Source: Alopecurus myosuroides (Eukaryota > Streptophyta > Magnoliopsida > Poales > Poaceae). Taken from it: a DNA stretch of 64,000 nucleotides. Where the stretch lies: contig CM054060.1 of assembly GCA_028641055.1 (NCBI GenBank), positions 317,801,344 through 317,865,343 on the forward strand, in the 5' to 3' direction. A model generated the notes under the pieces. That model saw only the letters and a program-made list of their open reading frames with translations. It searched no databases and was not told where the DNA came from. Position numbers and translations under genes: made by a program. Positions 11,838 through 24,094 of this stretch are shown piece by piece; position 1 is the stretch's first letter; every line of letters starts with the position of its first letter.

Positions 11838-12997
11838 GATCTACAACATATTTGCAAAGACTGTTTAGACTAAGTTTATGATAAATTAAGTTCAAATTAA
11901 TTCTAAAATTATCCCATGAACTCCCACTCAAAAACAACATCACTCTTAGTCATTTTGGTGATTACACGAACCAAATTCACTACACCGAAACTGATCATCA
12001 CGTGAGATGGTGTAGTTGCAAAGGCCAACATCGACATGTTCATCATATCTTGCATATGACTCATGTTTAACCTTTCGGTTATGTGTTCCGAGGCCATGTA
12101 TGTACATGCTAGGATCGTCAAGTAGAACCATTTAATTGCGTGTGTTTCAAGGCCATCTATACATGCTAGGATTGAAAACACCCGTTGTATGCGAACGTTG
12201 AGTCTATCACACCCGATCATCACGTGGTGTCTCGAAAAGACGAACTTTCTTAATGGTGCATACTAAGGAAGAACACATTTTTATCTTGATATTAAGTGAG
12301 AGGGATCATATTATAATGCTACCGTCGTGATCTAAGCACAATAAGATGCATAAAAGGATTAACATCACTTGCATGGATAATGTGATATGATATGGTCCTT
12401 CTTGCACTATATCTCCTTCTTGTGCGTCATGGTATGATCTCCATCATTCCACCGGCATGGCACCAAGGTCTCTGGCACCTCCATCTTGATTGTCCATCAA
12501 AATTACAACATATCACATGGATATGACATACATCACGTAGACCATAACTAATAAGACAACCATATGGCTCCTCTCGGTATGTCAATAATTTACAAAATAG
12601 ACCATCTCATACATCAAATTTGTAAGATTGACCATATCACATCACATTCCCCGCAAAAACAAGTTATACGCCTCTAATTTATTTTCGCATATTTTACGTG
12701 GCTTCGGCTTACGAGGATAGAACCGGTCATACCTACGAACACGAACCACAACATTGATAAAACATATTTTTAAAAACTCTTCGTAGATTAGATCTTAACT
12801 ATAGTTGGAGAAACGGGCACCCCCTTAGCCACACGTGAGAGAGGTCTCGCGTACAAAGTACACGTAAATTTTATATAGGGCAGCTTCATCCTACTATGCC
12901 ACTAAGATCATAAAATACTCAAGGAGGCAAAGACATGATCATCAACGCCCACATACACCTATGTGTTCTACCCTACAAATCATCTGTGCATGGATCC
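11838..12997. other. Untranslated leader of the Angela-like Copia
   Basis: About 1.2 kb between primer site and gag with no convincing reading frame. Short repeats such as the ACATGCTAGGAT strings near 12105 and 12165 are visible. This matches the long leader of Angela/BARE elements. Confidence 0.6.
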
Positions 12998-13010
12998 GAA
13001 TCTGATACCA
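12998..13010 (-). other. Primer-binding site of the Angela-like Copia
   Basis: The minus strand reads TGGTATCAGATTC, the initiator-Met tRNA type primer site, one base inside the LTR. Confidence 0.8.
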
Positions 13011-13011
13011 C

Positions 13012-14653
13012 TGAAGGGTACGTGGCATAGAAATGAAATTTTTTGCTACGCGAGATAAACCCGAAGGGCTAAGATCTAATCTAGGAGATGAAAAGCAATG
13101 GGGAGAAAGAGTCATAGGAAAACATACCCTAGAATACTCTAAGCGTTACGAGATTGAATCTCATTGTTGGCGTAGTCGTACTCACGCCGATCCTAAGACC
13201 AAGAAGATGTGCACCGCAATCCGGCAGTGCCTCCGTGATCGGTCACACGTTAAGCTCGATGAAAACCTCCGTTCCCTCGATCCAGCGGGGTAGCGGAAGT
13301 ATAGGATCCCCCGGAACTCCAGCGGCACGACTGCATGATGTGGTGAAGAATCCCACGGTCAGGGCTTCGCCAAGAGGAATACCATGGAATGGAGCAGCGT
13401 GAGGAGAGAATGGAGGTGGGACAAGTGTGTGAGGAGGGGAGCCCTCACCCTCCTTTTTAGGGGAGGGGAAGGCAGCCCAAGGGGGGGGCGGCCAACCCAT
13501 GGTGCCCCCACCTCTTCCCCTCTTCATGTGAGTGGAAGCCCCACTCACGCCAACTCATTCTCCCTTAATTTTCCACTTGGAAAATCCAAAGGTTTTTCTT
13601 TAATAAATAAATAAATATTTCTATTTTTATTTTAATATTTGTTAATCCTATTTAAAAATTTGCATATTGCACCTCGAATCATTTGTTAATTCCATTAACA
13701 ACCATTCGACAAAAAACCCTTGAACTATTTCAATTTTACCCGAAACAATTTCGGTGTTGTCCAAAACATTCTTGGATATTCCGTATACTCTCAAATGTGT
13801 CATCTAACCTTAAGTGTCTCACCCTACGGTTTGCGAATAATATAGACATGATCGAGACACCTCTCCGATCAATAATCAACAGGGGGATGTGGAGATCCGA
13901 GATGACTCCTATATATTCAACGATGAATCTTGGGATTGTGTGAACCATCAACGTCTGTAACTAATTCCCTTTGTCTCGCGATATTTTACTTGTTCGAGAT
14001 CCGATCATCACTATAAACCATACCTTGTTCGATCTTGTTACCGACAAATACTCTTTTACTCGTTCCGTGATATGACATTCTTGTGACCTAGTCACATGCT
14101 TGCAAGCGGTGTCAATGTGATATCACCAAGAGGGCCCAGAGTATATCTCTCCGTCATTTTGGATAGAAAAATCCTACTCTTGATCCATGAGACTCAACTA
14201 ACACTTTCTGAATACCTAACGCCACCTTTATAGTCACCCTCTTACGTCGTGACGTTTGATGTCATCAAAGTACTCTTTCGACATTAGTGATTGACATGAT
14301 CTCATGGTCTAAGGAATAAGATTACTTCGAATGTAAGATATAACAATATAAACCAAATAACTTGATCATATTGTTATACTTAGTTTGAGTCTACGTTCAT
14401 CACATCATTCTTCTAATGACATGATCCCGTTATTAACAACATCCAATGTTCATGATTAGGAAACCTTGATCATCTGTTAATCAACGAGCTAGTTAAAAGA
14501 GTGCCTTTACTAGGAACCATTAGTTTCTTTTATTAAACACATGTATCAATGTTTCCGGTTAATACAATTCTAGCATGAGAAATAAACATTCATCATAAAC
14601 AAGGAATACTATAATAAACACTTTATTGTTGCCTCTCGGGAATATTCCCTTCA
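13012..14653 (-). repeat. 5' LTR of the Angela-like Copia
   Basis: On the plus strand it begins TGAAGGGTACGTGG at 13012 and ends CGGGAATATTCCCTTCA at 14653; read on the minus strand it is TG...CA. It is about 1642 bp. A second copy of this LTR family is the solo LTR at 30337-32843, and it matches along the whole length apart from a hAT insertion. The putative 5-bp target duplicate on the right is AAGAT (14654-14658); its partner is outside the window. Confidence 0.85.
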
Positions 14654-15021
14654 AAGATCGCCACATTTGACACTAATTCTTTGGAATGCCAGGAACTCAC
14701 AATGACATCAATGTTATGCAGTGCTATCCTGTCTTTGGCAGGCTTGTGGAAGGCCATGCTCCTACGGTGAACTTTGAGGTCAATGGGCACCAGTACAACA
14801 AGGGGTACTATCTTGCAGATGACATCTATCTCAAGTGGGAAACATTTGTGAAGACCATCTCAAACCTCATACCTGGAGGAAAGACTTCTTGGTTTGCAAT
14901 GTGCTAGGAGCCTTGCATGAAGGATGTAGAGCGATCATTTATTGTGTTCGCCCACCAAGGCTGTTTTTAACAACATCCAATGTTCAGGATCCAATTGGTG
15001 GGCGAACCAGTGGAGATGCTC
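14654..15021 (+). pseudogene. PIF/Harbinger transposase C-terminal relic with right terminal repeat
   Basis: The plus-strand frame at 14686-14907 reads [13 protein letters not shown], then [15 protein letters not shown], a conserved segment of plant HARBI1-like DDE transposases. A TAG at 14905-14907 interrupts it; the same frame then continues with KDVERSF, a typical next block. The 5' part is missing because the Angela-like element inserted here. The end GTGGAGATGCTC (to 15021) looks like an inverted Harbinger terminus, followed by TTA (15022-15024), the usual 3-bp target. Confidence 0.75.
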
Positions 15022-15024
15022 TTA

Positions 15025-15372
15025 GGGACCAAATTACTTATAAGCGCGGTAGTCTGTAACATTCCAAAAAAATCAGAACATTAAAATTTAAAGAAAATTG
15101 AGAATAATTTAACACCTTTTGAGATTTGCTAAACAAAAAAAGTAATATGAAATTAGATGACAAAGCCATGAGCACGAAACGACGAAAACCAGAGAAAACC
15201 AAAACAAAAACACCCACAAGAAAACAAAACAAAACAAAAAAGGATAAAACAGCAAGACACGTACACGCACGCACACACAAATCACAGGAATCGTGCCCAC
15301 GCCATATGCACGTTATTTTTTATAACATGCCCCACCCATAGTTCAGCATGATCTCTGCATACGGTAGGTACC
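15025..15372. other. Unassigned AT-rich stretch
   Basis: Between the Harbinger relic and the Sirevirus tail. It contains an A-rich region (about 15060-15260) with no coding support. A CATAC at 15358-15362 matches the CATAC right after the last LTR of Sirevirus 2 (27656-27660), which may be a target-site duplication or chance. Confidence 0.4.
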
Positions 15373-15718
15373 AAGAAGAAGACGATGACACCCAGGCCTA
15401 GAGTTTGCTCTATGGGGCGTAGTACTCTCTTTTCTCTTTTTGGTATCCTGATGCCAAAGGGGGAGAAGATCTACATGATCGCGGGGATTTGCTAGGGTGG
15501 GTTTCGTTCTTTATTGCCCTTTTTATCGTTTCGTGCGTCTTTTCGAACTTCGTCTCATCGTACTCGTTATTCGTGGGTTTGCTTGTGTGAACTATTATTA
15601 TTAGGACGCATGTCTCCTATATATGCTATCTGTGGTGTTCTACTTTCCATCGCATGCATTGTTAGTTTATTCCCTTGCAAATACCCGTGTTGTCATCACT
15701 CACCAAAAAGGGGGAGAT
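15373..15718 (+). repeat. 3' internal tail of a tandem Sirevirus 2 copy
   Basis: This stretch is nearly identical to 25929-26275, the end of the extra gene plus the polypurine tract of Sirevirus 2, and joins directly to an LTR at 15719. The first LTR of Sirevirus 2 is therefore also the last LTR of another, truncated copy. A shared-LTR tandem array of this kind usually arises by recombination between LTRs. Confidence 0.85.
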
Positions 15719-17112
15719 TGAAAGCTCATGATCCCTCTAATGATTTTGGTGATGATAACAACACGAGTATCTACTCTCTAACAATGTTGTTTAAGTCTGT
15801 GCAGCTGATCTCTGAGATGATTATAGATATATTCTTATAAAAAGATCAAAGAGGAGTTCTGTATTTTGGATTTACTGCCACCGGATTTTTCAGTGACTAC
15901 ACCGGAAATTCCGGTGCTTATGGGGCGGAATATCCGTCCCAGGCACCGGAATATTCCGGCCTTTCTGGCAACTTCGAAATGACCAAGTTATTCTCCCTCT
16001 GCCCACGCACAGAAGCTGGGGCGGAAATTTGCCCCGGAAATTCCGGTGCAAATATCCGCCCCTCTGGTACTTAGCAGAAATTGGAGTTTTCTCACATGCC
16101 CGCGCATAGAGATGGGGGCGGATTATTGTCCGGAAAATTCCGGGCCCGGATTATTCAAATATCCACCCCCGGATTATTCAAATATACGGCCCTGGTCCTT
16201 AGAGATTTTCAGCATGGTGCTGGTGCCCGCGCGCAGAGATGGGGGAGGAATGTTGGGGCGGAAATTTCCGGCCCCATAAGTTTCAAAAAACCGCCCCTCG
16301 GACTATTCAAATTTCCGTCCAGATCAGACTGGAAATTTCCGGTGCTAACACCGGAATATTCCGGCCCTGGCACACTGCAACGGTCAGAATTTTGAGGAGC
16401 CTATAAATAGCTGTCTTCTTCCTCTAGATAGGTAGCTCGTCCATTCCTCTCTCTCCTCCATTGTTGAAGAGCTCAAAACGCCCCGATCTCCCTCCTCCTC
16501 CAACCAAACTCGATGCCCTTCAAGGATCTATTGGAGGAGGACTAGATCTGCCTTTCTACCAAGCCAAAAATTGTGTTCCCACACCATAAGTCTTGGGATC
16601 TTGTAATCTCTTGGTTTCCTTGTCATCCAAGGGAAACCCTAGTGCTTGTAGCTTACACCTTGTAGCAAGAAGCTTCCGATTGTTGAGAGCCTCCATCTCA
16701 CTTGTGGAGTAGCCTCAACCTCTTGTAAAGGTTTGGTCAACGCCTTCAAGTCGACCTCATAGTGGAAACGAGAATCTCCCTCACCGGAGAAGCTCAAGGA
16801 GAATAAGGTGTGCACATCCGTGCTATTGAGGAGCGCCTAGGTGGCTCCCCACCTCTCCAACGTAGACGTACTTCTTTCAAGAAAGAACTACGGGAAACAT
16901 ATCCTTGTCTCCGTGTTTTCACTTGTGGTTATCTTGTGCCTTGCATTTACTTCTGTTGCTACTCGTTACTTGTCACATAGGGTGTTCACTTAGTTGCACA
17001 TTTAGATAACCAAGGTTTTAACTTTCCAAAGCCCCCACTAAAGTTGAAAAAGAATTAAAATTTGTAGGTCACCTATTCACCCCCTCCTCTAGTTGACCTT
17101 TGTGTACTTTCA
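15719..17112 (+). repeat. 5' LTR of Sirevirus 2 (shared with tandem copy)
   Basis: It starts TGAAAGCTCATGATCC and ends TGTGTACTTTCA, about 1394 bp. Palindromes such as CCGGAATATTCCGG and GGAAATTTCC are clustered at about 15890-16370, upstream of the TATA box TATAAATA (16402-16409). The transcript is expected to start shortly after. Confidence 0.9.
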
Positions 17113-17114
17113 AT

Positions 17115-17127
17115 TGGTATCAGAGCC
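17115..17127 (+). other. Primer-binding site, Sirevirus 2
   Basis: TGGTATCAGAGCC two bases after the LTR end; the initiator-Met tRNA primer site used by Copia elements. Confidence 0.85.
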
Positions 17128-17164
17128 TCGGCTCTTTTATCGGGCTTAACTGCCTAAGAGTATC

Positions 17165-19782
17165 ATGGTCAACGGAGATGATCCCGAATCTTCTAACGAG
17201 GAGCTCTCCAAAATGGCCGACACTATAGCTAACCTAGAGACAACGGTTTGTACCATCCAAACCCAATTGTCCAAGGTTAGCTCTAGTGTAGGCTCGGAGA
17301 TTTCCTCCATCAAGAAGATGTTGGAGAACATGATGGGTAAACCTAAGGGGTCTTCGCACTCTCCCCACATCTCCGATGCGGATAGTTCAGATGAGGAAAC
17401 GATTCCGAACTCGAAGAGAACATTGCCAAAGCTAAGGCTAAAGCCGCACAAAAGGCTAAAGCCAAAGCAAAGGAGAGTGTCGATGGCTCCAAGTCTCAAA
17501 CGGCTAATGGTTCGGGGTCCAATTCAAAAGTTCCACCACCACAAAACTATGATTCTATCCACCCAATTGTTTCCATGCCACACATCCTTAATGTTGGTAT
17601 TCCCCCCATCATTAACACTAACGAATTATCTTCTTGGAAGTTTGAGATGGAATCTCACATTTCAAGATCGTGTACCGCATTGTGGAGAAGCGTGACTCGT
17701 GGATTTCACCCTCATGACCCAAGCAACTTGACTCCAAGGAAGGATGTGGAATCTCAACTCAACAAGACTGCACTTGTCATCATCCAAAAGGCTCTCCCAA
17801 GGGAGTACTTCACTCACATTCGTAGTTGCAAGACCGCCAAGGAAGCTTGGGACAAACTTGACACCTTATTTCATGGAAATGATAGCATCCAATCTTACAA
17901 GTACGACGTGGCCATTGACAACTCCGAGAACTTCGTCATGCATGAGGATGAGACCCCCGAAGAGCTATATAGAAGAGTTGTCACTCTTGCCAACCAATTG
18001 AGAGACTTTGGAAAAGAAGAAATCTCCAATGAGTGGATCAAGAGGAAATTTGTCAAATCCATTACACCCTTTGAGAAGAATCTCTCCACTAGCATCCGGA
18101 CAAGAGCGAACTACAATACTCTCAATTCTATTGGTGTTCTTAGTGAGTTCATCGCTATCTCTCTATCACACAAGGTTGCGGATGATGCTCTAGCTTGCTC
18201 TAGAGGAATAGGAAGGTCTCCCAACCTCGCTTTGAAGTCAAAGGCAATGGCTCGAGTCGATGAAAGTGAAGAAGATGATGATGGTGAGGAAGACTATGAG
18301 GACACTTACACCGGAGCTCACAAATGCATTGCTCTCGCTATGCATGGATATTGGAAGAGATGAAGCTCACAAGGCCGGCTCTCCAAGACCTCCACGAAAC
18401 AAGAACTACAAGAAGAAGGGGGAGCGACCAAGGACATGCTACAACTGTGGTAGCGCAAACCATTTCGTGAAGGAGTGCCCTTTTGAGCCAAGAGAAGAAA
18501 ACGAAGGCAAGCTTGTTCGCAAAAACAAGGTCAAGGCTCCTCAAAACAAGAACTTCGCTAGGCGGGTGCCAAGGGCCCTTTATGTTCAAGAAGGGGCGGT
18601 TCTAGAGACTTACATCTCCGGAGATGAAGGAGAAGATGAATTAGTAGGAGTTGCGCACATCGCCATGGCAACCGCGTCATCTCCTTAGATCTCTCTATTT
18701 GAATCCCTCAATGAGATTGTGGCTACCCAACCTACATGTCTTACGTCAAAAGCCACTTCAGTATGCTCTCCTAACTCCGAGACCATTATCACTAACCCTC
18801 CTTCATTATTGGATTGTGTTGAGAATGTTTGCGAGGAGGATGGTGAGGCTAATGAGTTAGGCATTTGGCTATCTAGCCTTAAAGGTGAGACTAAGGAAAA
18901 GGTGAATGCCATTTTGAGGCAACTTGATGAAGCTAACTCTCTTGTAGATGAAAAGGAGGAAATTATCATGACCTTGGAAAGCCATGAAGGTCACACTTGC
19001 AATGAACAAGAGCTTGAAAAAGCTCTTGAGAATGAGCGTTCCATTCGTGCCTCGCTTGAGGAGAAATTATCTAGTCTTTAAGAAAACTTTGCCATAAGTG
19101 TCTCTAAGCTTAGGAAGGAAAATGCTCAATCTCTTTCTATCATTAAAACTCTTGAACATGAAGAGTTGAAGCTAGAATTACTCACGAGGAACTTGGTACT
19201 CGTCATGAGAAACTAGAAAAGGATTTCATGTCTCTTAAGGAAATTCATGACAAGTTAACCAAATCTCGTGACAATCTTCTAGCTCAACTATCAAACAAGC
19301 AAGTTGTGTCCACCTCATCCCCTAGCTTAAATGTCTTGCCTAGAAATTCTTTTAGCGTGACTAATCTTGTAGGAAGTGAGAAGAATCCCCATGAGATTGC
19401 TTCTCAACGAGTCAACAATGGAAAGGAGGGACTTGGCTATGTAGCCAAGTCAAACAAGAAGTACAAGAAGAAGAACAAGAAGAAAGTTACCTCCACCTCA
19501 CAAGAAGTAAGATTTGTGAAAGAGGGAGAGGTGACCAAAGAAAAGGAGACCAACACCATTGTGGGTGGTGAGACCTCTAGGGGGAGCACCACTCATAATG
19601 ACTTTGCCGGGAAATACAACCCATCTTATGTTCTTATGAAATCTAGAGATGGTCATGTATATGCTAAATATGTTGGTACTTCTTATGGTGATGATTATCA
19701 TTGGAGTATTTGGGTTCCAAAGACCCTTGTAGCTAACAAAAGAGGACCCATTCAAAGATGGGTATCTAAATCAAGAAACTAA
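17165..19782 (+). pseudogene. gag region of Sirevirus 2 (frameshifted)
   Basis: The first ATG (17165) opens MVNGDDPESSNEELSKMADT, a coiled-coil-like N-terminus. The capsid-like part follows in another frame (17575-18363; NTNELSSWKFEMESHIS, KYDVAIDNSENFVMHEDE). The zinc knuckle CYNCGSANHFVKECP (18260-18688) has all CCHC residues. A coiled-coil-rich segment follows (18719-19081, 19228-19782). Frame changes lie near 17560, 18300, 19100 and after 19782, and a TAG ends the knuckle frame at 18686-18688. The general plan matches gag of Sirevirus 1. Confidence 0.85.
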
Positions 19783-22700
19783 TCTATTGTAGGGGAGTGC
19801 TTCCGGTTCGAGCAAATGGACGGTGGATAGTGGTGCATCCCAACATATGATCGGAAGCAATGACGCAATGAGTGATCTTCATCCTCCATTACCTCATCTC
19901 AATTGCGTTACTATTGGTGATAACTCCGAACTAAAGGTATTGGGATGAGGCAAGGTAGCAATCTCAAATGATTTATCAATTGAGAATGTTCTTCTTGTTG
20001 AGTCCCTTGGCTATAATCTCATCTCGGTTCTTCAACTTGCTAAAAGTGGTTTTACCTCGTTCTTTAATAAGGAGAATGTGATTGTCACTTGGGAAACGAC
20101 TCTTAAAGTAGCCTTTGTTGGGCATGTCGAGAACGGCATGTATGTAGTGGACTTCTCTAAAGGATACACGTGTGCCGCGACATGCCTAATGGCTAAAGTT
20201 GACGTGGGTTGGCTATGGCATCGCCGGTTAGCTCACACCAATATGAGGACGTTGCATGACCTTCAAAGTGGCAATCACGTTCTAGGACTAACAAATGCTA
20301 AGTTTGCCAAAGATCGTGTGTGTAGCTCTTGCGTTCTTGGAAAGCAACATGGAGAAGCTCACCCCACCAAGACGAACATCACCACCTCAAGGATCCTCGA
20401 GCTCATTCACTTGGACCTATTTGGTCCCCTATCATATGATAGTCTTGGAGGCAAGAAGTATTGCTTGGTGATTGTGGATGACTACTCACGATATTGTTGG
20501 GTGTATTTCTTCAAGAGGAAGAGTGAGACTCAAAAGCGGGTCATTGAGTTCATCACTTTGGTGGAGCGCCAACATAATACAAGCATCATGGCTATCCGAA
20601 GTGATAACGGCTCCGAGTTCAAGAACTACACCGTGGAGGGTTTTCTTAGCGAGGAAGGAATTGCTCATAAATATTCCACTCCCTACACCCCTCAACAAAA
20701 TGGTGTGGCGGAGAGAAATAATTGGACTCTTATGGATGCGGCTCGAACCATGATTGCGGAGTTCTCTTCTCCTTATAATTTTTGGGCCGAGGCCGTCTCC
20801 ACCGCTTGTCACGCTAGCAACCGATTGTATCTCTGCAAGATCTTGAACAAGACCCCTTATGAGATTCTCACGGGCAAGAAGCCGGATGTTTCATACTTCA
20901 AGGTCTTTGGATGCAAGTGCTTCATTCGCAATAGAGGTAAACGCTTGTCGAAGTTCGAGACTAAATCTTATGAGGGTATCTTTGTTGGTTATGCCACAAA
21001 TGCTCACTCCTATAGAGTCTACAACAAGTCCACTGGACAAGTTGAAGAAGCTATAGACGTGGTGTTTGATGAGGATAATGGGTCCCAAGGGGGCCGTATA
21101 GATCATGGTATTGTAGGAGATGCAATTCCTCCCATCGTCATAAGAAGAATGGGGATTGGTGAAATAATCCCCATTGAGGGTTACCGGATGACGGAGGGAT
21201 AAGGACTATGCTCCACTCAAGTGGAGCCATTGACTGCATCCATTGATACTCAAGCTACCCAACAAGATGCACCAAGCCCTCATCCTTCACCTCAAGGCCA
21301 AGCTAATAATCAAGATCACTCGATCAATCAAGGCCAAGCTAACAATCAAGGCCAAGCTCATGATGAAGGCCAAGCTCACAATGAAAGAAAAGAACAAGAT
21401 ACACATGGTGATGATACAACTCGACACATGAGGGATCCACCTCCCGTCGATGAACAAAATAAAGGTGGACAAGGCTCCGATGATGAAGGTGATGATCAAG
21501 TGCTATCCAAGGAAACTTTGGAGGAGATGCTAGCTCGTAGGGCAAAGAGAAGGCTAGATAATCTTGCTCGTGCCGGTCACACGGAGGACATGATTCTTGG
21601 TCAAGTTCATGGAAGGGTCGTCACAAGGAGGCAATTAGCGGATTTTAGCGAAGCTCATGCTTTCGTCTCTCACATTGAGCCAAAGAAGGTCTATGAAGCT
21701 CTTGAAGATCAAGATTGGATTGAAGCCATGCACGAAGAACTCAACAACTTCGAGCGCAACAAGGTGTGGAAGTTGGTGCCAAGACCCAAAGATTGCAAGA
21801 ACGTCATCGGAACCAAGTGGATCTTCAAGAACAAACAAGACAAGGATGGCATCGTCATTCGCAACAAGGCTATATTGGTAGCTCAAGGCTTCTCTCCAGT
21901 CGAAGGTGTCGATTTCGGTGAAACATTCGCTCTCGTAGCTCGTCTTGAATCTATTCGCATCTTACTTGCATATGCTTATCATTACAACTTTAAATTGCAA
22001 CAAATGGATGTTAAAAGTGCATTTTTGAATGGTCCCATCCATGAGTTGGTTTATGTCAAGCAACCTCCGGGTGTCGAGGATCCCAACCACCCCGATCATG
22101 TCTACAAACTCGATAAGGCACTCTATGGACTTAAACAAGCTCCACGTGCATGGTACGAGCACCTTAAAGAGTTTTTAGTGGATCGTGGGTTCAATGTTGG
22201 TTTAATAGATCCCACCCTTTTCACCAAAAAGGTTGGAGGTGACTTGTTCATATGCCAACTCTATGTGGATGATATCATCTTTGGTTCTACTAACATCGCA
22301 TTCAATGATGAGGTTTGCAAGCCTATGACGGATAAATTCGAGATGTCGATGATGGGAGAGTTAGAGTATTTCCTTGGCTTTGAGATCAAGCAATATCCCG
22401 AAGGCACATTCATCAAGCAAGCCAAGTATACTCAAGGCATGCTCAAGCGATTCAACGTGCATGATGCCAAACCTATGAAGACTCCCATGTCCACGACTAT
22501 TGACTTGAAACCCGACCCAAATGGTAAAGAGGTAGATCAAAAGGTATACCGCTCCATGATTGGCTCTTTCCTCTACCTATGTGCATCTAGACCCGATATT
22601 ATGTATAGCGTAGGTAAATGTGCAAGGTTTCAAGCCTCTCCGAGACAAAGTCATTTTGAAGCGGTTAAGCGCATCTTTCAATATTTAGTTCATACCCCAA

Positions 22701-23215
22701 ACTTTGGTCTTTGGTATCCCAAGGGTTCAAGCTTTTAACTCATTGGGTATTCGGATGCGGACTATGCGGGCGAGAAGACGGATAGGAAATCTACATCCGG
22801 AGGTTGTCAATTTCTTGGCCGCTCATTGGTGTGTTGGTCTTCGAAGAAGCAAAATTGCATTGCTCTCTCTACCACCGAAGCCGAATACATATCCGCGGCG
22901 AGTTGTTGTGCTCAATTACTTTGGATGCGGCAAACATTGAGGGATTATGGCATCGACTTCGACAAAGTTCCCCTCTTGTGCGACAATGAGAGTGCCATCA
23001 AGATCGCCTACAATCCCGTTCTTCACTCCAAGACGAAGCACAATGAGATACGCCATCATTTCATTCGGGATCATGTTGAGAAGGGTGATATTGACCTCTC
23101 CTATGTGCCAACCAAGGATCAACTCGCGGACATCTTCACGAAGGCCCTTGATGAACCAAGATTTCGGGGTTTGAGGAATGAACTAAATGTTATCGATGCG
23201 TCCAACTTCTCTTGA
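19783..23215 (+). pseudogene. pol region of Sirevirus 2 with in-frame stops
   Basis: Protease motif WTVDSGASQHM lies near 19820-19855, with an in-frame TGA at about 19947. Pre-integrase and integrase (20078-21202) show WLWHRRLAHTNMRT, HLDLFGPL, RSDNGSEFKN and NGVAERNN (D, D, E). A TAA at 21200-21202 ends the frame, which reopens at once in the same phase. RT (21221-22738) contains CQLYVDDIIFGSTN, the YVDD catalytic motif, after a Gln-rich linker with AN(N/D)QGQ-type repeats. A TAA at 22736-22738 separates it from RNase H (to 23215; DADYAGEKTDRKSTSG, ALSTTEAEYISA). Only point stops block the RT to RNase H stretch. Confidence 0.9.
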
Positions 23216-24094
23216 ACCCTTGCATAAGTACCTTCACTATATGTGCTATCAAGTTTACATGTAGGCATGGACATAGGGGGTGCATAGTTCAACTCATGAA
23301 CCAACACTCCACCTATCGTGCGCAAAACAACCAAATCTTCATGCATATCTAGTCATTTTGTGACTTACTGTGCTTAAAACGTGAGTCATACTTTTGGGTC
23401 CAAGATACATCTTCGCGACTCCTTGGTATCACTCAAACACGGTGGCTTCGGCCACCAACATTTCTCTTTGTATTTGAGTTGTTTGTTTTTTCGTTCGTGT
23501 TTTTGTGTTATGTTGTCATTGGTTCTAATTTTGGAGGCTCACTTCTTGTTCCATTTTCCACAAAATTCTCGGAAGGCATGGGAACCCCGGAAATTCCAGC
23601 CTAGGACCCGGAAAATTCCGGCCTCCAGACATTTGCCTCAGAAATCTTCACCCATTTCCAAGGTGCCCGCTCACAGAAGGCACCCCAGAAATTTGGGCGG
23701 AAATTTCTGGCGCAAATATCCGGGCGCCCGGAATATTCCGTGCCTTATGCCCCGGAAATTTCCGAGGTTCGAGATTGACCCGAATATTCATCCAAAATAT
23801 CTAGCGTGCCCGCTCAGTGAAGGCACACCGGATATTTGGGGCGGAATATTCCGGCCCAAATCTCCGGCCCTAGAATATTCCGGCCTTAATACCGGAATAA
23901 TCCGGCGTGCTTGGCTGGGGGCTATATAAAGGCGACGGGAGGGGCAGTTCCAGACTGCTCTCCCTCCCTTCGCCTCCACTCCGCCTCCAGACGTAGCCGC
24001 CGCCTCCGAGACCTCCGGGAGGCCCTCTTGACTCCCCTCCTCATCCTCTGATTGCCCTTTGCGGATCAAGAGACCGCACACCCCTTCCACACTC
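23216..24094 (+). promoter_or_regulatory. Putative internal promoter and 5' leader of the extra gene, Sirevirus 2
   Basis: A spacer after RNase H holds a cluster of palindromes (CCGGAAAATTCCGG, GCGGAATATTCCGG and variants, about 23580-23910) like those in the LTR. A TATA box (TATATAAA, 23923-23930) follows 15-20 bases later, then a CT-rich leader and the ATG at 24095. The order palindromes, TATA, CT-rich leader is the same as in the LTR (palindromes, TATA at 16402, CT-rich leader). Promoter activity is inferred. Confidence 0.6.

Larger units (their letters stand above)
9665..14653 (-). mobile_element. Angela/WIS/BARE-like Copia element, interrupted by Sirevirus 1
   Basis: From right to left: LTR (14653 to 13012), iMet primer site, gag, protease and pre-integrase region, and integrase. 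Pol sequence then stops at 9665, where the Sirevirus 1 LTR begins. The last coding stretch (minus, about 9830-9665) has the pattern KIFVAKN and KEFLSKGV that follows integrase in BARE/Angela polyproteins. The rest of the element must lie left of Sirevirus 1, outside this window. LTR length (about 1.64 kb), primer site and gag start (MAPSTFNFNMFMEREKLKN) fit the Angela group. Confidence 0.85.

Noticed and set aside
16046..16395. Overlapping open frames in the LTR of Sirevirus 2 (and again at 26381-26953)
   Set aside because: They are produced by the palindrome-rich GC segment of the LTR, exist in shifted frames and have no domain.
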